Counted from the stretch's first letter, positions 11,938-22,931 are shown. The stretch is 64,000 bases of DNA from Scalesia atractyloides (GCA_947069175.1 CAMTDV010000023.1:91944240-92008239); one strand, 5' to 3'. Notes: a model not told the origin generated them from the letters alone. A program made the numbers and translations.

Positions 11938-11995
11938 TTATGGGAGATTGTGCAATTATTGTATCATATCATGCGATCATGTGAACAAGTATTAC

Positions 11996-12081
11996 ACATT
12001 AATATTTAAATGGGTTATTTTGAGTTATATTCAGACTAACATTAATATTTAAATGGGTTATTTTGAGTTATATTCAGACTA
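11996..12081. repeat. 43-bp tandem duplication
   Basis: The phrase ACATTAATATTTAAATGGG and what follows it is repeated once head to tail with a period of 43 bases, nearly identical in both copies. Confidence 0.85.
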
Positions 12082-12129
12082 TACTGGGTTGAAATTCGAC
12101 TGAAGTGTATCAACATGATCATAAGATGT

Positions 12130-12600
12130 AGAATATTGATATCAAGGATGACTCGTGCCCTTTATGTAACTCAGGCGAAACCGCAAGCCACTAATTCTCC
12201 TTATGTTACATTGCAACTCGGGTTTGTCATTATGTCGAGAATTGGTGCAAGTTGACGCCCTTCTATACATCATCGGTTAGAGAATTGCTGGATCTCTACA
12301 AGACAGCAGGATTGAAAGGGTGCAAAAGAAGCTGTTGAAAGAATGATAAAGGTCTGGTGTTGGTGTGTTTGGCGGGCCAGGAACAAGCTTAAATTTGAAA
12401 ACAAACAAGTTCGGGTGGAAGAGTTAATTAACGAAATGAAGTCTACTGGTTTTTTATTGTTTAGTAGTAGATCAAAACATAGGTCTGCATCTTGGGTTGA
12501 TTGGTGTAACTTTATAATTATGTAGTTTTGGTTGTGTTTGGCCGCCCCGTTTCGTGGGCTGGTGTTTCCTAATGAAGTTCTTGTCTAAAAAAAGAATTGT
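12130..12600 (+). pseudogene. L1-type LINE ORF2 3' end
   Basis: Translation with small frame changes gives the zinc-binding RT-associated domain (DDSCPLCNSGETASH) and then the conserved C-terminus WCVWRARNKLKFENK, ending about 12525 at a stop. A short 3' UTR rich in A follows (AAAAAAAGAATTG at about 12588). This is the usual 5'-truncated LINE insertion. Reverse transcriptase proper is absent. Confidence 0.8.
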
Positions 12601-13456
12601 AACTTTTTACTTAAAAAATAGATCATCTTTTGATAGCTAAATAATGTTGCTATAATTATGGAGTAAAATACACGTATGGTTTCTATGGTTTATCAAAATT
12701 TTCGATTTATCTCTAGGTTTTCAAAAGTACGGTCATTGTGGTTTGCACTTTGTAAGTTATTTAGTCTCATGCTTTTTAAAAAATACATGGATTGTCCTTA
12801 TGGTTTGCACTTTTTAACGCATTTACTCCCTAAGTTGAACATGCTAAAACCTTTAGACTTGTTAGTTGCAGACTGAATGCGTTACTAAATGTAAATCATA
12901 GGGATTATTCGTGTACTTTTGTAGAAATATGGTCTAAATCCAAAATTTTGGTAAATTAAAGTGACCAACCGTGTACTTTACTATAAAAGTTCATGAAAAA
13001 ACTAAACAATAGTCTGTATTGCTAAAAATATTTTGTATGAAAATTGGTTAATTTTAGTTGTATCTATTAGGAAAGAACAGTTAAATGAGTTAGAAGTTAA
13101 AAACTCTTAAAACAATTTATACACCGCTCATGCATAGATGTACAACAAAATGACTATTACACACTTGGTTCCTTTAATTATTTGTGCAGGCGGGCTGGGG
13201 AGAGCGACAAAGCAGGGGTTATACTTTTTTTTTGTTTTTCTTAGCAAAAGGTAATTATTATTTTACAAAGATTTATCTGATTCTCAATGTCTATCAGTGA
13301 AAAATATTAAACGTATTATAGTTTGGTGAACATTATGGACTATGAAAAATATTAAACGTATTATAGTTTGGTGAACATTGTGGACTGTATATGTAATTTC
13401 AAAAAGGAAATAATCAACTTAACTGTATAGGAACATACTAAAGTGTATTGTTGTAA
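12601..13456. other. Non-coding DNA with repeat motifs
   Basis: Positions 12660-12940 contain recurring phrases about a TGGTTTGCACTTT word (12740 and 12805), resembling an interspersed plant repeat. A 45-bp tandem duplication (TGAAAAATATTAAACG unit) sits at about 13298-13385. No gene was found. Confidence 0.5.
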
Positions 13457-13459
13457 TTA

Positions 13460-14358
13460 CACTACAAGAATACCATAGCAACAGAGGCGAAACATGTCGC
13501 CGCTAAAGATCCCTTTTGTAGCTGCTAAAACCTTTAGCGGCGACATGTCGCCGCTATTTGTGTCGCCACTAATTCTTGGCGGCTGAGGCTTTGTAATCGT
13601 CGCTAATGCGTGGCCGCTAATGCTTTGGCCAGAGTTCGCCGAAACCGCTTCATTAACTTTACAACCAACAAAACATGATCAGTCTGTTAATAAACTTTTT
13701 TGAGCTTGAAAATGAAGCAAAACAATACATAATTCTCATTAAAATCTGATTTACATAACATGATTTTTAAGTTAAACACTACAAAGATCCTAGCTAGGGG
13801 CCAGAGCTTGGCGGTGGAGATGGTCCGGTGGAGCTTGACGGTCGTGGTGGTATGGTGCAGCCTGACAGTGGTGGTGGTCCGGAGGAGGTTGACGGTGGTG
13901 GTGGTCCGATGAAGTTTGACGATAGTCGGTGGTCCGGTGCAGCATGACGGTGGTGGTGGTCCGCTGGAGCTTGAAAGTGGTGGTGGCCGGAGGAGCTTGA
14001 CGGTGGTGGTGGTCCGGTGAAGCTTGCCAAAAGTTGTTGGTGGTTGAGGTTGTTGGTAATGTGTAGTTGAAGTTTGTAGAAGATGGAGCGTATGTTGTGT
14101 ATGAGGAGGATGAAGAATGAGGAAGAGGTGTGTGTTTGTTGGATGGAGAAGATGAAGAGCAGGAGAGATCTTCACCATTAGATCATCACATAATCAATGG
14201 TCAGGATCAGTTGTTGTTGGCTCACACAGATCGTCACCATTAGCAACGACGCCTTTATCGCCGACACCCGGCATTTGCAGCGACGCGTGAGGCTGTCGCC
14301 ACTAATGCCCGGCGTCGCCGCTAAAGGTGTCGCCCTAATGGTGACTTTTCTTGTAGTG
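13460..14358. mobile_element. Non-autonomous CACTA (En/Spm) transposon, complete
   Basis: The left end is CACTACAAGAA and the right end is its exact reverse complement TTCTTGTAGTG. A 3-bp target-site duplication TTA flanks the element at 13457-13459 and 14359-14361. Subterminal regions on both sides carry many short GCGGCGAC / GTCGCCGCTA motifs, as expected for transposase-binding repeats of this superfamily. Length is 899 bp and no transposase is encoded. The interior holds GGTGGTGGTCCGG-type degenerate tandem repeats that open a 163-codon Pro/Thr/His-rich ORF on the minus strand (13687-14178), which I take to be chance. It would depend on an autonomous CACTA element elsewhere. Confidence 0.92.
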
Positions 14359-14361
14359 TTA

Positions 14362-14852
14362 ACTCTTCAATTCACGTTAAGCTTTAGGGTATACTTTAAC
14401 CCTCTTCAACTCAATTAGGTGCCACATCACCCACCTTTCCTTATTTCACTCCGTCTCACCTTAACGAAATGGTTAAATCACGTTAACTCAATCTAACTCT
14501 ATTTCTTAGTGATTTTGGTTTAAGAAAGAAAAGAAAAATTAATTCAATCTCCTAACATCCCGTTAAAATGTTTACAAATAACCCCTTTAACGCCCCTTAG
14601 CACAAGGAAAGAATGGTGTGTAAAGCCAATTAACATGCCATATTACTGTTAACGCTCCAGGCAGGTGCACGCTAAGGCCTTGATGACAAACATAAACTCG
14701 TCAAATTCAAAAGTGTGTAAAGCTATCTTGGAATTACTAAGACTAAAAATAACAACACCATATATGTGAAAAATTTACATGTTACCATTTAAACTCAAAC
14801 ATCAAATTCTACACCATAATAGAGATAATAAATTTTAAATACTATCCAAACT
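14362..14852. other. Non-coding spacer downstream of the WAK-like pseudokinase
   Basis: AT-rich DNA without recognisable genes. On the minus strand it would hold the 3' UTR of the kinase at 14853-15900, but no polyadenylation signal stands out from background. Confidence 0.4.
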
Positions 14853-15903
14853 TCACAGGTGTAACTTAACACTAAATGTAAAATCATGAAGTTCACCTTG
14901 TTGATAATCATGTAAGGTACTCCTTTCGTCATAGTGTTGACCACCCCAAGGATACATGGTAAATTTTCTTATTGTTTCTAGCTCCATGGTCACGTCTTTC
15001 ATACTAGGTCTGTACGCACCTTCCATGCGAAGGCATCTACATACCACTTGACCTGCGGCTTTTAGCTGCTCATCAGTTGCCTCCGCTAAAATTTGAAGAT
15101 CAAAAATCCCACTCAACCAATTTTCCCTCTCCGCCTTTATAAAATATGTTGCAAGATTCATGTCTTGTTCACCTCTTTCAGAATCAATGGGCTTTAATCC
15201 TGTCAGTAGTTCTGCAAGAACCACACAAAGCTATACACGTCACTCTTATCTGTTAGTTTATATGTATCAAAATATTCAGGATCCAAGTAACCTAACGTCC
15301 CTTGAACAATTGTAGAGACTTGATCATAACCCAACGGGACTGCCTTTGATCCACCAAAATTTGCAACTTTTGCAGTGTAATTTTCATCCAGCAAAATGCT
15401 AGCTGACTTCACATCACCATGTATGATTGTCATTGTATCATCGGAATGAAGATAAGCAAGTGAACCCGCAGATTCATGTGCTATCCTTAAACGGCTATCC
15501 CATGACAGTCTTTCTTTTCTGCTTGTATTATTATGAATGTGATGATAAAGATTGTAGTTAGAAACAAATTCATAAACTAAAAACAAAAACTCAGTTTCCA
15601 AACAACATCCCAAAAGTTGCACCACGTTCTTGTGATTAATTTGTCCCAAAATTATAAGTTCATTTATAAATTGCTCCACCTGTACTTCGTTAGATATTTT
15701 GGTCCTCTTGATTGCTACCTCACGGTTATCTGCGAGTATTCCCTTGTACACAATGTCGTAACCACCTCTTCCGAGAACCATATTTTCTGCATAATTTATA
15801 GTCGCCTTTTCTAGCTCTTCCGCCTGCAAAATTTTTATGTAACCCACAACATTTTTTCGTTTATCTTTCAATAACCATGTGCCATTTTTTTAGGATAAAT
15901 TTT
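14853..15903 (-). pseudogene. WAK-like kinase domain with HGD and NFG motifs (pseudokinase), frameshifted
   Basis: The domain order is GRGGYDIVYKG (glycine loop), VAIK (Lys kept), HGDVKSASILLD where HRD is expected, ANFGGSK where DFG is expected, and GTLGYLDPEY. The substituted catalytic-loop Arg and metal-binding Asp predict a catalytically inactive domain. One missing base near 15222-15229 shifts frame after KSDVYSF, and the remainder (VLAELLTGLKPID to the stop at 14853) continues in another frame. A 7-A run at 15885-15891 sits where the upstream linker frame and the kinase frame disagree. A run one base shorter would join them as FILKNGTW, a typical WAK juxtamembrane sequence. No ectodomain or membrane helix is present. 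The locus looks like the second half of a tandem kinase gene, now broken. Confidence 0.75.
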
Positions 15904-16036
15904 TCTGTAAACATTAGCTTCCCCTTCATGGGCAGGGATTCAAAATCCATACCTGTATGGGGCTTCTGGGGCGTGAGGAGTCCAGACACCATACCTGTAT
16001 GGGGCTTCTTGGGCATGATTGTTCCAAACTCCAAAC
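15861..16036 (-). CDS. Repeat-linker exon joining the two kinase domains
   Basis: The exon begins after an AG acceptor at 16038-16037 with GT, in phase with the G left by the donor at 16572/16571. It encodes GLEFGTIMPKKPHTGMVSG followed by a second unit TPQKPHTGMDF. These are two copies of the 14-residue repeat seen in copy 1 at 3593-3781. It then runs into GKLMFTEKFIL, which resembles the start of a WAK juxtamembrane segment, and stops at TAA 15861 only because of the frame conflict at the 7-A run. It therefore physically links the FERONIA-type exon to the WAK-like domain. Whether the spliced message is made is unknown. Confidence 0.6.
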
Positions 16037-16109
16037 CTGTTTGACATATCAGCACATTATCATTACTTTTTTTAACAGAGTTTACAAACAGCTAGCAAGA
16101 TACTAGATG

Positions 16110-16484
16110 AACAAGGTGAAGAAACACATGAAGGGTCTGCGAAATCTGTTCTAGGATGTTAAGATTATAAACTACGATAAACAAGTGGTAGGCAAAGATC
16201 AACGAAGAAGGATAGTTAACATGATCACGATGGTGGGTTGTTGGTGCTTGTGGAAGGCTATGAACAAAACAATTTTTGAGGAGGAACCCGCGACAGTGGA
16301 AAAGGTCTTTTGACAACGAAAGTGTCTAAATTATTTGTGGGCTAGGAATCACTCTAAAGTTTGTAATTTGGATATGCCTAAATGGTCCACTTTGGATATG
16401 TAATTTTGCTTGTTGTTTGTTTTGCCCGTTCCAATGGCTTGCTAGGGGGTGTTTTTAAAGAAAGTTACAGTTCCAAAAAAAAAG
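16110..16484 (+). mobile_element. LINE 3' fragment inserted in the kinase intron
   Basis: Within the 535-bp minus-strand intron, the plus strand encodes a LINE ORF2 C-terminus (MVGCWCLWKAMNKTIFEEE and WPKW-like PKWSTLDM) and then an A-rich end with nine A at about 16474-16483. The homologous intron of copy 1 is only 208 bp and lacks this segment, while flanking intron sequence (TGATAATGTGCTGATAT versus TGATATGTGCTCATAT) is shared. The insertion thus post-dates the duplication. Confidence 0.7.
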
Positions 16485-16571
16485 TTTCATGTTCACTATC
16501 TATATGACCTCTTCATAGACACACACAAAATCGATGAATATGTGCCCACATAAATGAGGATACTGTAATAC

Positions 16572-17590
16572 CTGACTTCTGACCATTGTCATTGAAAGAA
16601 AATATATCAGCCATTCTACCAAATATTGTCTTTCCAGTAGTTTGAAACAATTTATTGCTTTTCTCTTGTAAAGTGAGTAAATTTTCAAGACTAAGGACAA
16701 CATCAGACATGGTAGGACGGTGCTTTGGATGGTTCTCCAAACATGTTTCTGCAATTTGAGCAAACCCCTTCAAACATTTAGGTGATATTTCGCCCTTTAT
16801 ATCAGAATCAACTATATCCTTCAAACGACCCTCTTTGATGGAGTCTAGAGCCCATGTTGCTATTCCCCAATCAGGACTGTTATCCACTGCCCTCTTCCGA
16901 CACAACACTTCCAACATTACCACCCCAAATGCATATACATCAGACTTCATTGTCGGCTTTCCAGTGATGAAATAATTGGGATCCATATATCCAAAAGTAC
17001 CTTTAACAAGTGTGCTGACATAAGTCGATGGCTGATTCCTCTGGCTTATTTTAGACAACCCTAAGTCTGAAACTTTAGCTTCCCAGCTTTCATCTAACAA
17101 TATGTTGGAGCTCTTGACATCTCGGTGTATGATACCAACCTCAATACCTGTACCTGTGTGGAGGTAGTCTAACCCTCGAGCCGCACCTATGCAAATCTTC
17201 AGTCGCTGAAGCCAAGAAAGAGGCGTACCAAGTTTGTGGAGATGATCTGCAAGTGTGCCACGGGGCATATATTCGTATGCAATGATCATCTCTCTTTGGT
17301 GATTACAGTAACCAATCAAATACACTAAATGACAATGACGCAACTTTGAAAGCATTTCAACTTCAGCCCAGAACTCAGATGCACCTTGATTAGACATGCT
17401 ATCCAACCGTTTCATGGCTGCAGCAACTAGGCTTGATTTGTTGTTGATGTTACATCTATACACTTTCCCAAAACCACCTTGCCCGATTACTAATGATTCG
17501 TCAAAGTTTCGTGTTGCTGAAAGAATTTCATGGAACTTGAAGTGACGGCAAAGTTGTGACCATTGCCCCGAGGTAGAGGGTTCAGATTTA
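16572..17590 (-). CDS. FERONIA/CrRLK1L-type cytoplasmic kinase exon, copy 2
   Basis: An uninterrupted kinase frame reads FKFHEILSATRNF, GQGGFGKVY (glycine loop), AAAMKRL (Lys), HRDVKSSNILLD (113-115 of the part beginning 17463), DLG in place of DFG, GTFGYMDPNY, and on to NGQKS, where a GT donor follows. The frame is open back to a TAA at 17698-17700, but no in-frame ATG lies ahead of the glycine loop. The ATG used by copy 1 is not conserved. Translation may need an upstream exon or a non-ATG start, or the gene may be dead. The catalytic Lys, HRD and a tolerated DLG suggest a formerly active Ser/Thr kinase. CrRLK1L kinases normally have a malectin-like ectodomain; this copy has none. Confidence 0.7.
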
Positions 17591-19008
17591 TTGCCAACAA
17601 ACAGGATGATTAATGAGGTACAGGTAGGAGGATAAATTGAAAGAGATGCCCCATAACTGGATGATGACTTTAAATTTATAAGACGATGATCAATGACTTA
17701 CAAAATATATATCAAAGTCTTTTTCCTGGAAAGTATGAAAAAAGAGTTAGGTTGGTCCGCCCTCAGTCAAGATTCAAAATGTGTTTAAAATATATTCAAA
17801 ACATTGTGGTCATGTGTACCCCACCCATATTTTCTTTGATAGGTCTTGAGTATATTGTCTAAAACTGTAAACAAACTAAACTTGTGTAAATCCGTAAACA
17901 TACTGAACGTTAAATTCTAACATCCTTGTTTTCACAAAATGACACATATATATTTTTTCTTGGTTCTCTTAATAATCATGTTGATGTCTCAAAAAGTTTT
18001 ATGTTTCAGTAAAACTGTTCATAAGAAGACCGTAAATATTGGCAGATTGTGAACGTAGTTTTGATAAAATCACAGGGACCGGATTGAATCCATAAATAAT
18101 AAGTTTATGTGTTAATATAGAACAAACATTATGTTAAAGTATAATTGTTAAGGTGTTTTATGTACTGAAAATTACACATATTTTTATATTTAACAATGGT
18201 TTATTTTAGACGTTTTTATCAATAAAATGTTGATAATTAATTCGATTTGCATTGATGGTGTTGTCCACACGAAAGGATGAAAGAAATAATTTCTACCTTA
18301 AAAGGTCGGAGAACAGAATTCAAAGGACAACCATATGTGGTCCTTCAATAAAAAGAACTAAAAGTATGATGTTAGTTCAAAGTACTCATCCATGTACATC
18401 CTTGAGGAGTGTGTAAATTCTATGATAAATATGAACTACACACTAATAGCCACCTACACCAAAATCACTGCCACTTACACCAAAATCACATGAGTGTGTC
18501 TTGCTAATTCCTTCCGTGAATTCTAAAGACCACAACAACTATGCCCTAATGCTTTACTGATAGAATTTGAACATTTAAATCTGGACAGCCAAAAATATAT
18601 GTTTAATTGGAAATTTTGGATTAGAAGGTCCCAATCAAATCGATATAATATTTTTCAATGCTAATGTCCTAAAATATATATTCATTTCTAATTTAAATCA
18701 TACTTAGTGGTCAGCATTTTGGCGTTTTTTGTCCTCATAACACCCCCAAAACACCATGCCCACCATCCCTGGCGTTTCGTCGAATTTTTTTGTTTGGCGG
18801 TTTCTTAAACACACCCGAGCAATTGAAGAATGGCAATCAAAATGAGGTGAACGTTAGGCAACAGTCATATACCAACAGTTACTTTAAAAAATCAATTTCA
18901 ACGTCTATGTATATATAGCACTCACAAATCTATATAAAAATAGACTCAACACCACAGCACTTTCTCAAAAACTGGATTGCCCCTTGATCCGTTGCAAATC
19001 ATTTTTAC
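17591..19008. other. 5' flank of kinase copy 2 and intergenic DNA
   Basis: From 17591 to about 18140 the minus strand matches the 5' flank of copy 1 (1880-2325) with indels; shared phrases include GTGAAAACAAGGATGTTA and ACAATGTTTTGAATATATT. The rest is AT-rich. A GTGGTCAGCATTTTGG phrase at 18707 after TTA may be the left end of the PIF element, compared with AATGTCCCAC at 20695-20704, but the duplication does not match well. Confidence 0.5.
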
Positions 19009-20300
19009 AAAGAATTTTTAGCCGATGACGGTGGCACGATCGACGAGGAGGTCGAGCAAGAGGCGGTTACGAGTGCGTGTCAGCTCGCAGCTAGATATAT
19101 GAAACATGTTATTCGCCCTCCACGCCCAATTTTGCCAAGAGAATATACAGAAAGAGACCGACTTGCGGTAAATGCTCGTTTGATGAAAGATGACTTTGAC
19201 GAAGCGCCGACATACCCAAACCCAAAAGTTTTTAGGCATCATTTCTAAATGACTAAACGTTTATTTCTACGCATAACCGGAGACTTGGAAAGAAAGTTTG
19301 ATTAGTTCAAGCAAAAATTGGATGTAAGAAGTACGCTTAGATTTACTGTTAATCAAAAGTGTACTTCAGCGCTACGTTTGCTTATGTACGGATACACGAC
19401 CGACATCAACGGAAAGTATTTAAAGATGGCTCAGAAAACATCACGAGATACCTTATAGTATTTTTGTCAAGGTACACTAAAATCTTTTAAAAATTATATC
19501 TTACGTTTTATTCATTCATATTTTTTAGTTAGTTTATATATTTGTTTTAAAGAAATAATAAATTTGTATGGTGCGCGTTATTTGAGAAAGCCCACTTGGT
19601 ACGACCTACAACAAATTACAAGGTGCATTCACAAGAACATGGTTTACAGGCATGGTTGGGAGTTTAGATTGTCGTCATTGGTCGTGGTGTAATTGTCCAA
19701 CCGCATGGCGAGGTTAACACATAGGAGGTGACCAAAAAGGACCATCGGTTATTCTTCAAGAGGTTGCTTCACATGACCTTTGGGTTTTGTAGGTCTACTT
19801 CGGTGTCGCGGGATCATGCAATGACATAAACGTTTTCGAACAATCGCTAGTGGTAGAGGATTTCCTTTCTGGTAGAGGAGCAAAGGCATCTTTTTGGCTA
19901 ACGGAAACTACTACCTACACAGATACTATTTGAGTGATGGAATATATCTGGAGTATTTAATTATCATGAAGACGTTTAGTTTCCTGATAGATGAAAAAAT
20001 AGCACATTTTAAGAAAGTTCAAGGTTTCACGAAAGGACATTGAGAGGTGCTTTGGGTTCTTCAACAGCGTTGCCATTATTTGAGAAATCCTTGTCATGCA
20101 TGGACCAATGAAAAAAAAAAGAGATCTTATGTATGCTTGTATAATCATGCATATTTGATATTAGAAGGCAAAGGAAAAGCAATATGTCAAAGTTATATAG
20201 CGGACGTTGTTCACGAATATCTGCAAGCAACGATGGCTGAAAGAGTGATCAATGCAAATCAAATGCTTTACGAAATAGCACATTGCGTGTTAGGGTTGGA
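19009..20300 (+). pseudogene. PIF/Harbinger transposase (HARBI1-like nuclease) relic
   Basis: Fragments in family order are FLADDGGTIDEEVEQEA, RDRLAVNARLMKDDF, MTKRLFLRITGDLE, QKCTSALRLLMYG, GMVGSLDCRHWSWCNCPTAW (catalytic DDE domain region), GVAGSCNDINVFEQS and KDIERCFGFF. Several stops and frame changes separate them. A short AT-rich stretch at about 19470-19560 probably corresponds to an intron. This is the plant PIF transposase, which acts with a Myb-like partner; no partner gene is nearby. It cannot be functional as it stands. Confidence 0.85.
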
Positions 20301-20440
20301 TTTGGTCCAACATGCATGTCGGTTCGGTATATTCTAAAAGAGGGTAAAGTAGAAGAGGAAACATTGGGCGTTAGGGTTGGATTTGGTCCAACATGCATGG
20401 TCGGCTCGGTATATTCTAAACGAGGGACAAATGAAGATGA
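20284..20440. repeat. 83-bp tandem duplication
   Basis: The phrase TTAGGGTTGGATTTGGTCC and the following bases up to TCTAAA occur twice with a period of about 83 bases at the 3' end of the PIF relic. Confidence 0.85.
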
Positions 20441-22126
20441 GTATGATGAAAGCGAAGGTAAAAATTAGGACGACTAGTATTGTTTGTATGTTTTTTAATA
20501 TCAATGTATTTTTTTAATGTAATATTATTTGATGTATTTTCTAAAAAAAAGAAAAGAAATTAAAAATAAATAATTGAGTAGCCCTTGCAAGGGACATTAT
20601 GGGATATTATACTTGTACATCACTTTTGAACGTCACCTCCCATAATGCTTCACATGCCACATGTTTTTCTTGCTCAAGGGGGGAGTATTATGATAATGTC
20701 CCACTACACATTATCTTATAAAGTTAGGAGGGGCCAAGCCTCTTCTGGCCCTAAGGAAGCTCCACCCCTGATATGTTTGTCGATTGGACGAAAACATCAG
20801 TCAATGAATATTGAACGTTGGAGGATGGAAGCGGCAGTACATGCCAATTCTATGGGAATGCAGACATACACTCCTGTAGATTTCTAGCTATTTGGCCATG
20901 TAACTAGCTACAACTACTTTTTTAAGAAGTAGAGTGTGTCTAAAGTTCCCTTTGCATAAACGAGGTCTCTTTACAGCCCCACCGATAAATGTTTTTAGGG
21001 TTATCAGAAAATGACGATGTGGAGCTGCCACTTTCCATCTCTCAAACCCACACACATATATTTCTTTCCTCTTAAAAACCTTATTCTTTCTTCTGTCGAT
21101 CTCATCTCCTAGTCACTCTCACAATGTAGTTTTTATGTGTTTTTATACAAACTTTACCCCTATCTCTCACCTCCAACTCGCTATCTCTTTCCTCATCTCA
21201 CCTTCTCTCTTTTCTAAAAACACTAAAAAAACATTCTATTATAGATAAAAGCACCTTTGTTTCAAAACGTAACCGAGCTCACCTACTCAGTTCAGACTAG
21301 GGTGGGAGAGAGAAATTGGCATGTCAATTCAGTTGGCTAGTAAACCTTACTTATTAAGTTCAAATCAACATTTCATGTTTCTTTTCAGAACTAATTATAC
21401 GGATTGTCGTGCATCATATGCTGGTTTTAAGTATCACATATTTTCTAAGTATACATTTTGGCATATTATTGATGTAAACAGATATGTTGTTTCGGATGAT
21501 CGTGTCAAGTATACTTTTCATATAATCATAAACTAGTTTTTTTTTCAATCTCATACCCATTAGGTATACCCTACCCATATGCTTCAGGTATACCCCATAA
21601 CCCCCGCCCCCCTCTCCGGCTTTTTTTTTCATCTCTAGAGACATCGGGTCACCTATTGGCGGAGTTGGTCGTTGAAAGGTGGAATAGTGGTGTTGATCAC
21701 TTAAGGTGTGTTGTAGTGTTGTTTCCAACATACTGTGAAGATAATGGGGGTTGGGTTATTTTATTTTTTCTTTTTGTTTTATGTGTGTTGTAGTGTTGTT
21801 TCCATTATATTTTTTTATGGGATATTGGATTTGAATAATTGCCACACCGCCAAACCAATGCCACGTCAGCTGCCATGTCATAAAAACGTGAAATTAGATG
21901 TCACGTCAGCTGTCACATTATCAAAAAAAGCCAAAATAAGGTTATCAAGTAAACAAGAAAACACAAACAATTTTAGCGAGGAAAGCTCTAGATCAGTATG
22001 GATCGTCAGCACAAAACCTTGGGAGACGACTATAAAAGTCTCCTACGACAATCAATATTATAGAAAAATGAAAAAAGGCACAACTCAAGAACTGGACTGA
22101 TCGATTGTACAATGAGTTCTAGTGCA
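20441..22126. other. Unassigned, mostly non-coding
   Basis: No recognisable gene. ORFs at 20645-20887, 21321-21536 and 21735-22100 have no domain. A pyrimidine-rich stretch lies at 21040-21210. The 21840-22100 part has repeated CCACGTCAGCTG words and leads into the tandem repeat that follows, so it may be transposon leader or promoter sequence. Confidence 0.4.
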
Positions 22127-22931
22127 AGTGATTGTGTGATCTTAAATATATGATCTACAAGAGAGAACAAGTAAGTATGTGAGTGTTAGTAAAAGCAACG
22201 GTGTGCAACCCGTAAAACGATCCAACCTCATTATACATAAGATAAATCTGAACAAACTATCTGCCAGGGGTACCCGGATATTCCTTTATGACTGTTGGAG
22301 ACCTGATCGACGGCTTCAACTGTCATATTTCAACAGTCATATTTCTCAGTTGAATAACCAAGTCTCACGCTTGACTTGGTCTCTTATAACAGTCTTGTGA
22401 TAGATTAATAACATGTGAAAAAAATAGGTTAGTCATAAATAAGGAACAAGTTGATGATATTAAACCTATCGAATAACATGGATGGTAAGTCATTGTCCTG
22501 AATATTGGTCGAAATATTCACTCTTCATTAGTGATTGTGTGATCTTAAATATATGATCTACAAGTGAGAACAAGTAAGTATGTGAGTGTGAGTAAAAGCA
22601 ACGGTGTGTAACCCGTAAAACAATCCAACCTCATTATATATAAGATAAATCCGAACAAACTATCTGCCAGGGGTACTCAGATATTCCTTTATGACTGTTG
22701 GAGACCTGATCGACGGCTTCAACTATCATATTTCAGCGGTCATATTTCTCAGCTGAATAACCAAGTCTCACGCGTGACTTGGTCTCTTATAACAATCTTG
22801 TGATAGATTAATAACATGTGACAAAAATAGGTTAGTCATAAATAAGGAACAAGTTGATGATATCAAACCTATCGAATAACATGGATGGTAAGTCATTGTC
22901 CAGAATATTGGTCGAAATATTCACTCATCAT
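22127..22931. repeat. 403-bp tandem duplication (two copies)
   Basis: Copy 1 begins at 22127 and copy 2 at 22530 with the phrase AGTGATTGTGTGATC. Both run through GGAGACCTGATCGACGGC and end at GAAATATTCACTC. They differ by scattered substitutions only. No ORF is conserved. An unequal-crossover duplication of a transposon or LTR segment is likely. Confidence 0.9.

Noticed and set aside
13687..14178. 163-codon Pro/Thr/His-rich ORF on the minus strand
   Set aside because: It lies wholly inside the CACTA element and arises from a degenerate GGTGGTCCGG tandem repeat that is open in more than one frame.
18704..20707. Full PIF/Harbinger element bounded by GTGG...CCAC ends
   Set aside because: The putative ends match only in a few bases and the flanking trinucleotides (TTA and TAC) differ, so the element boundaries are not supported.
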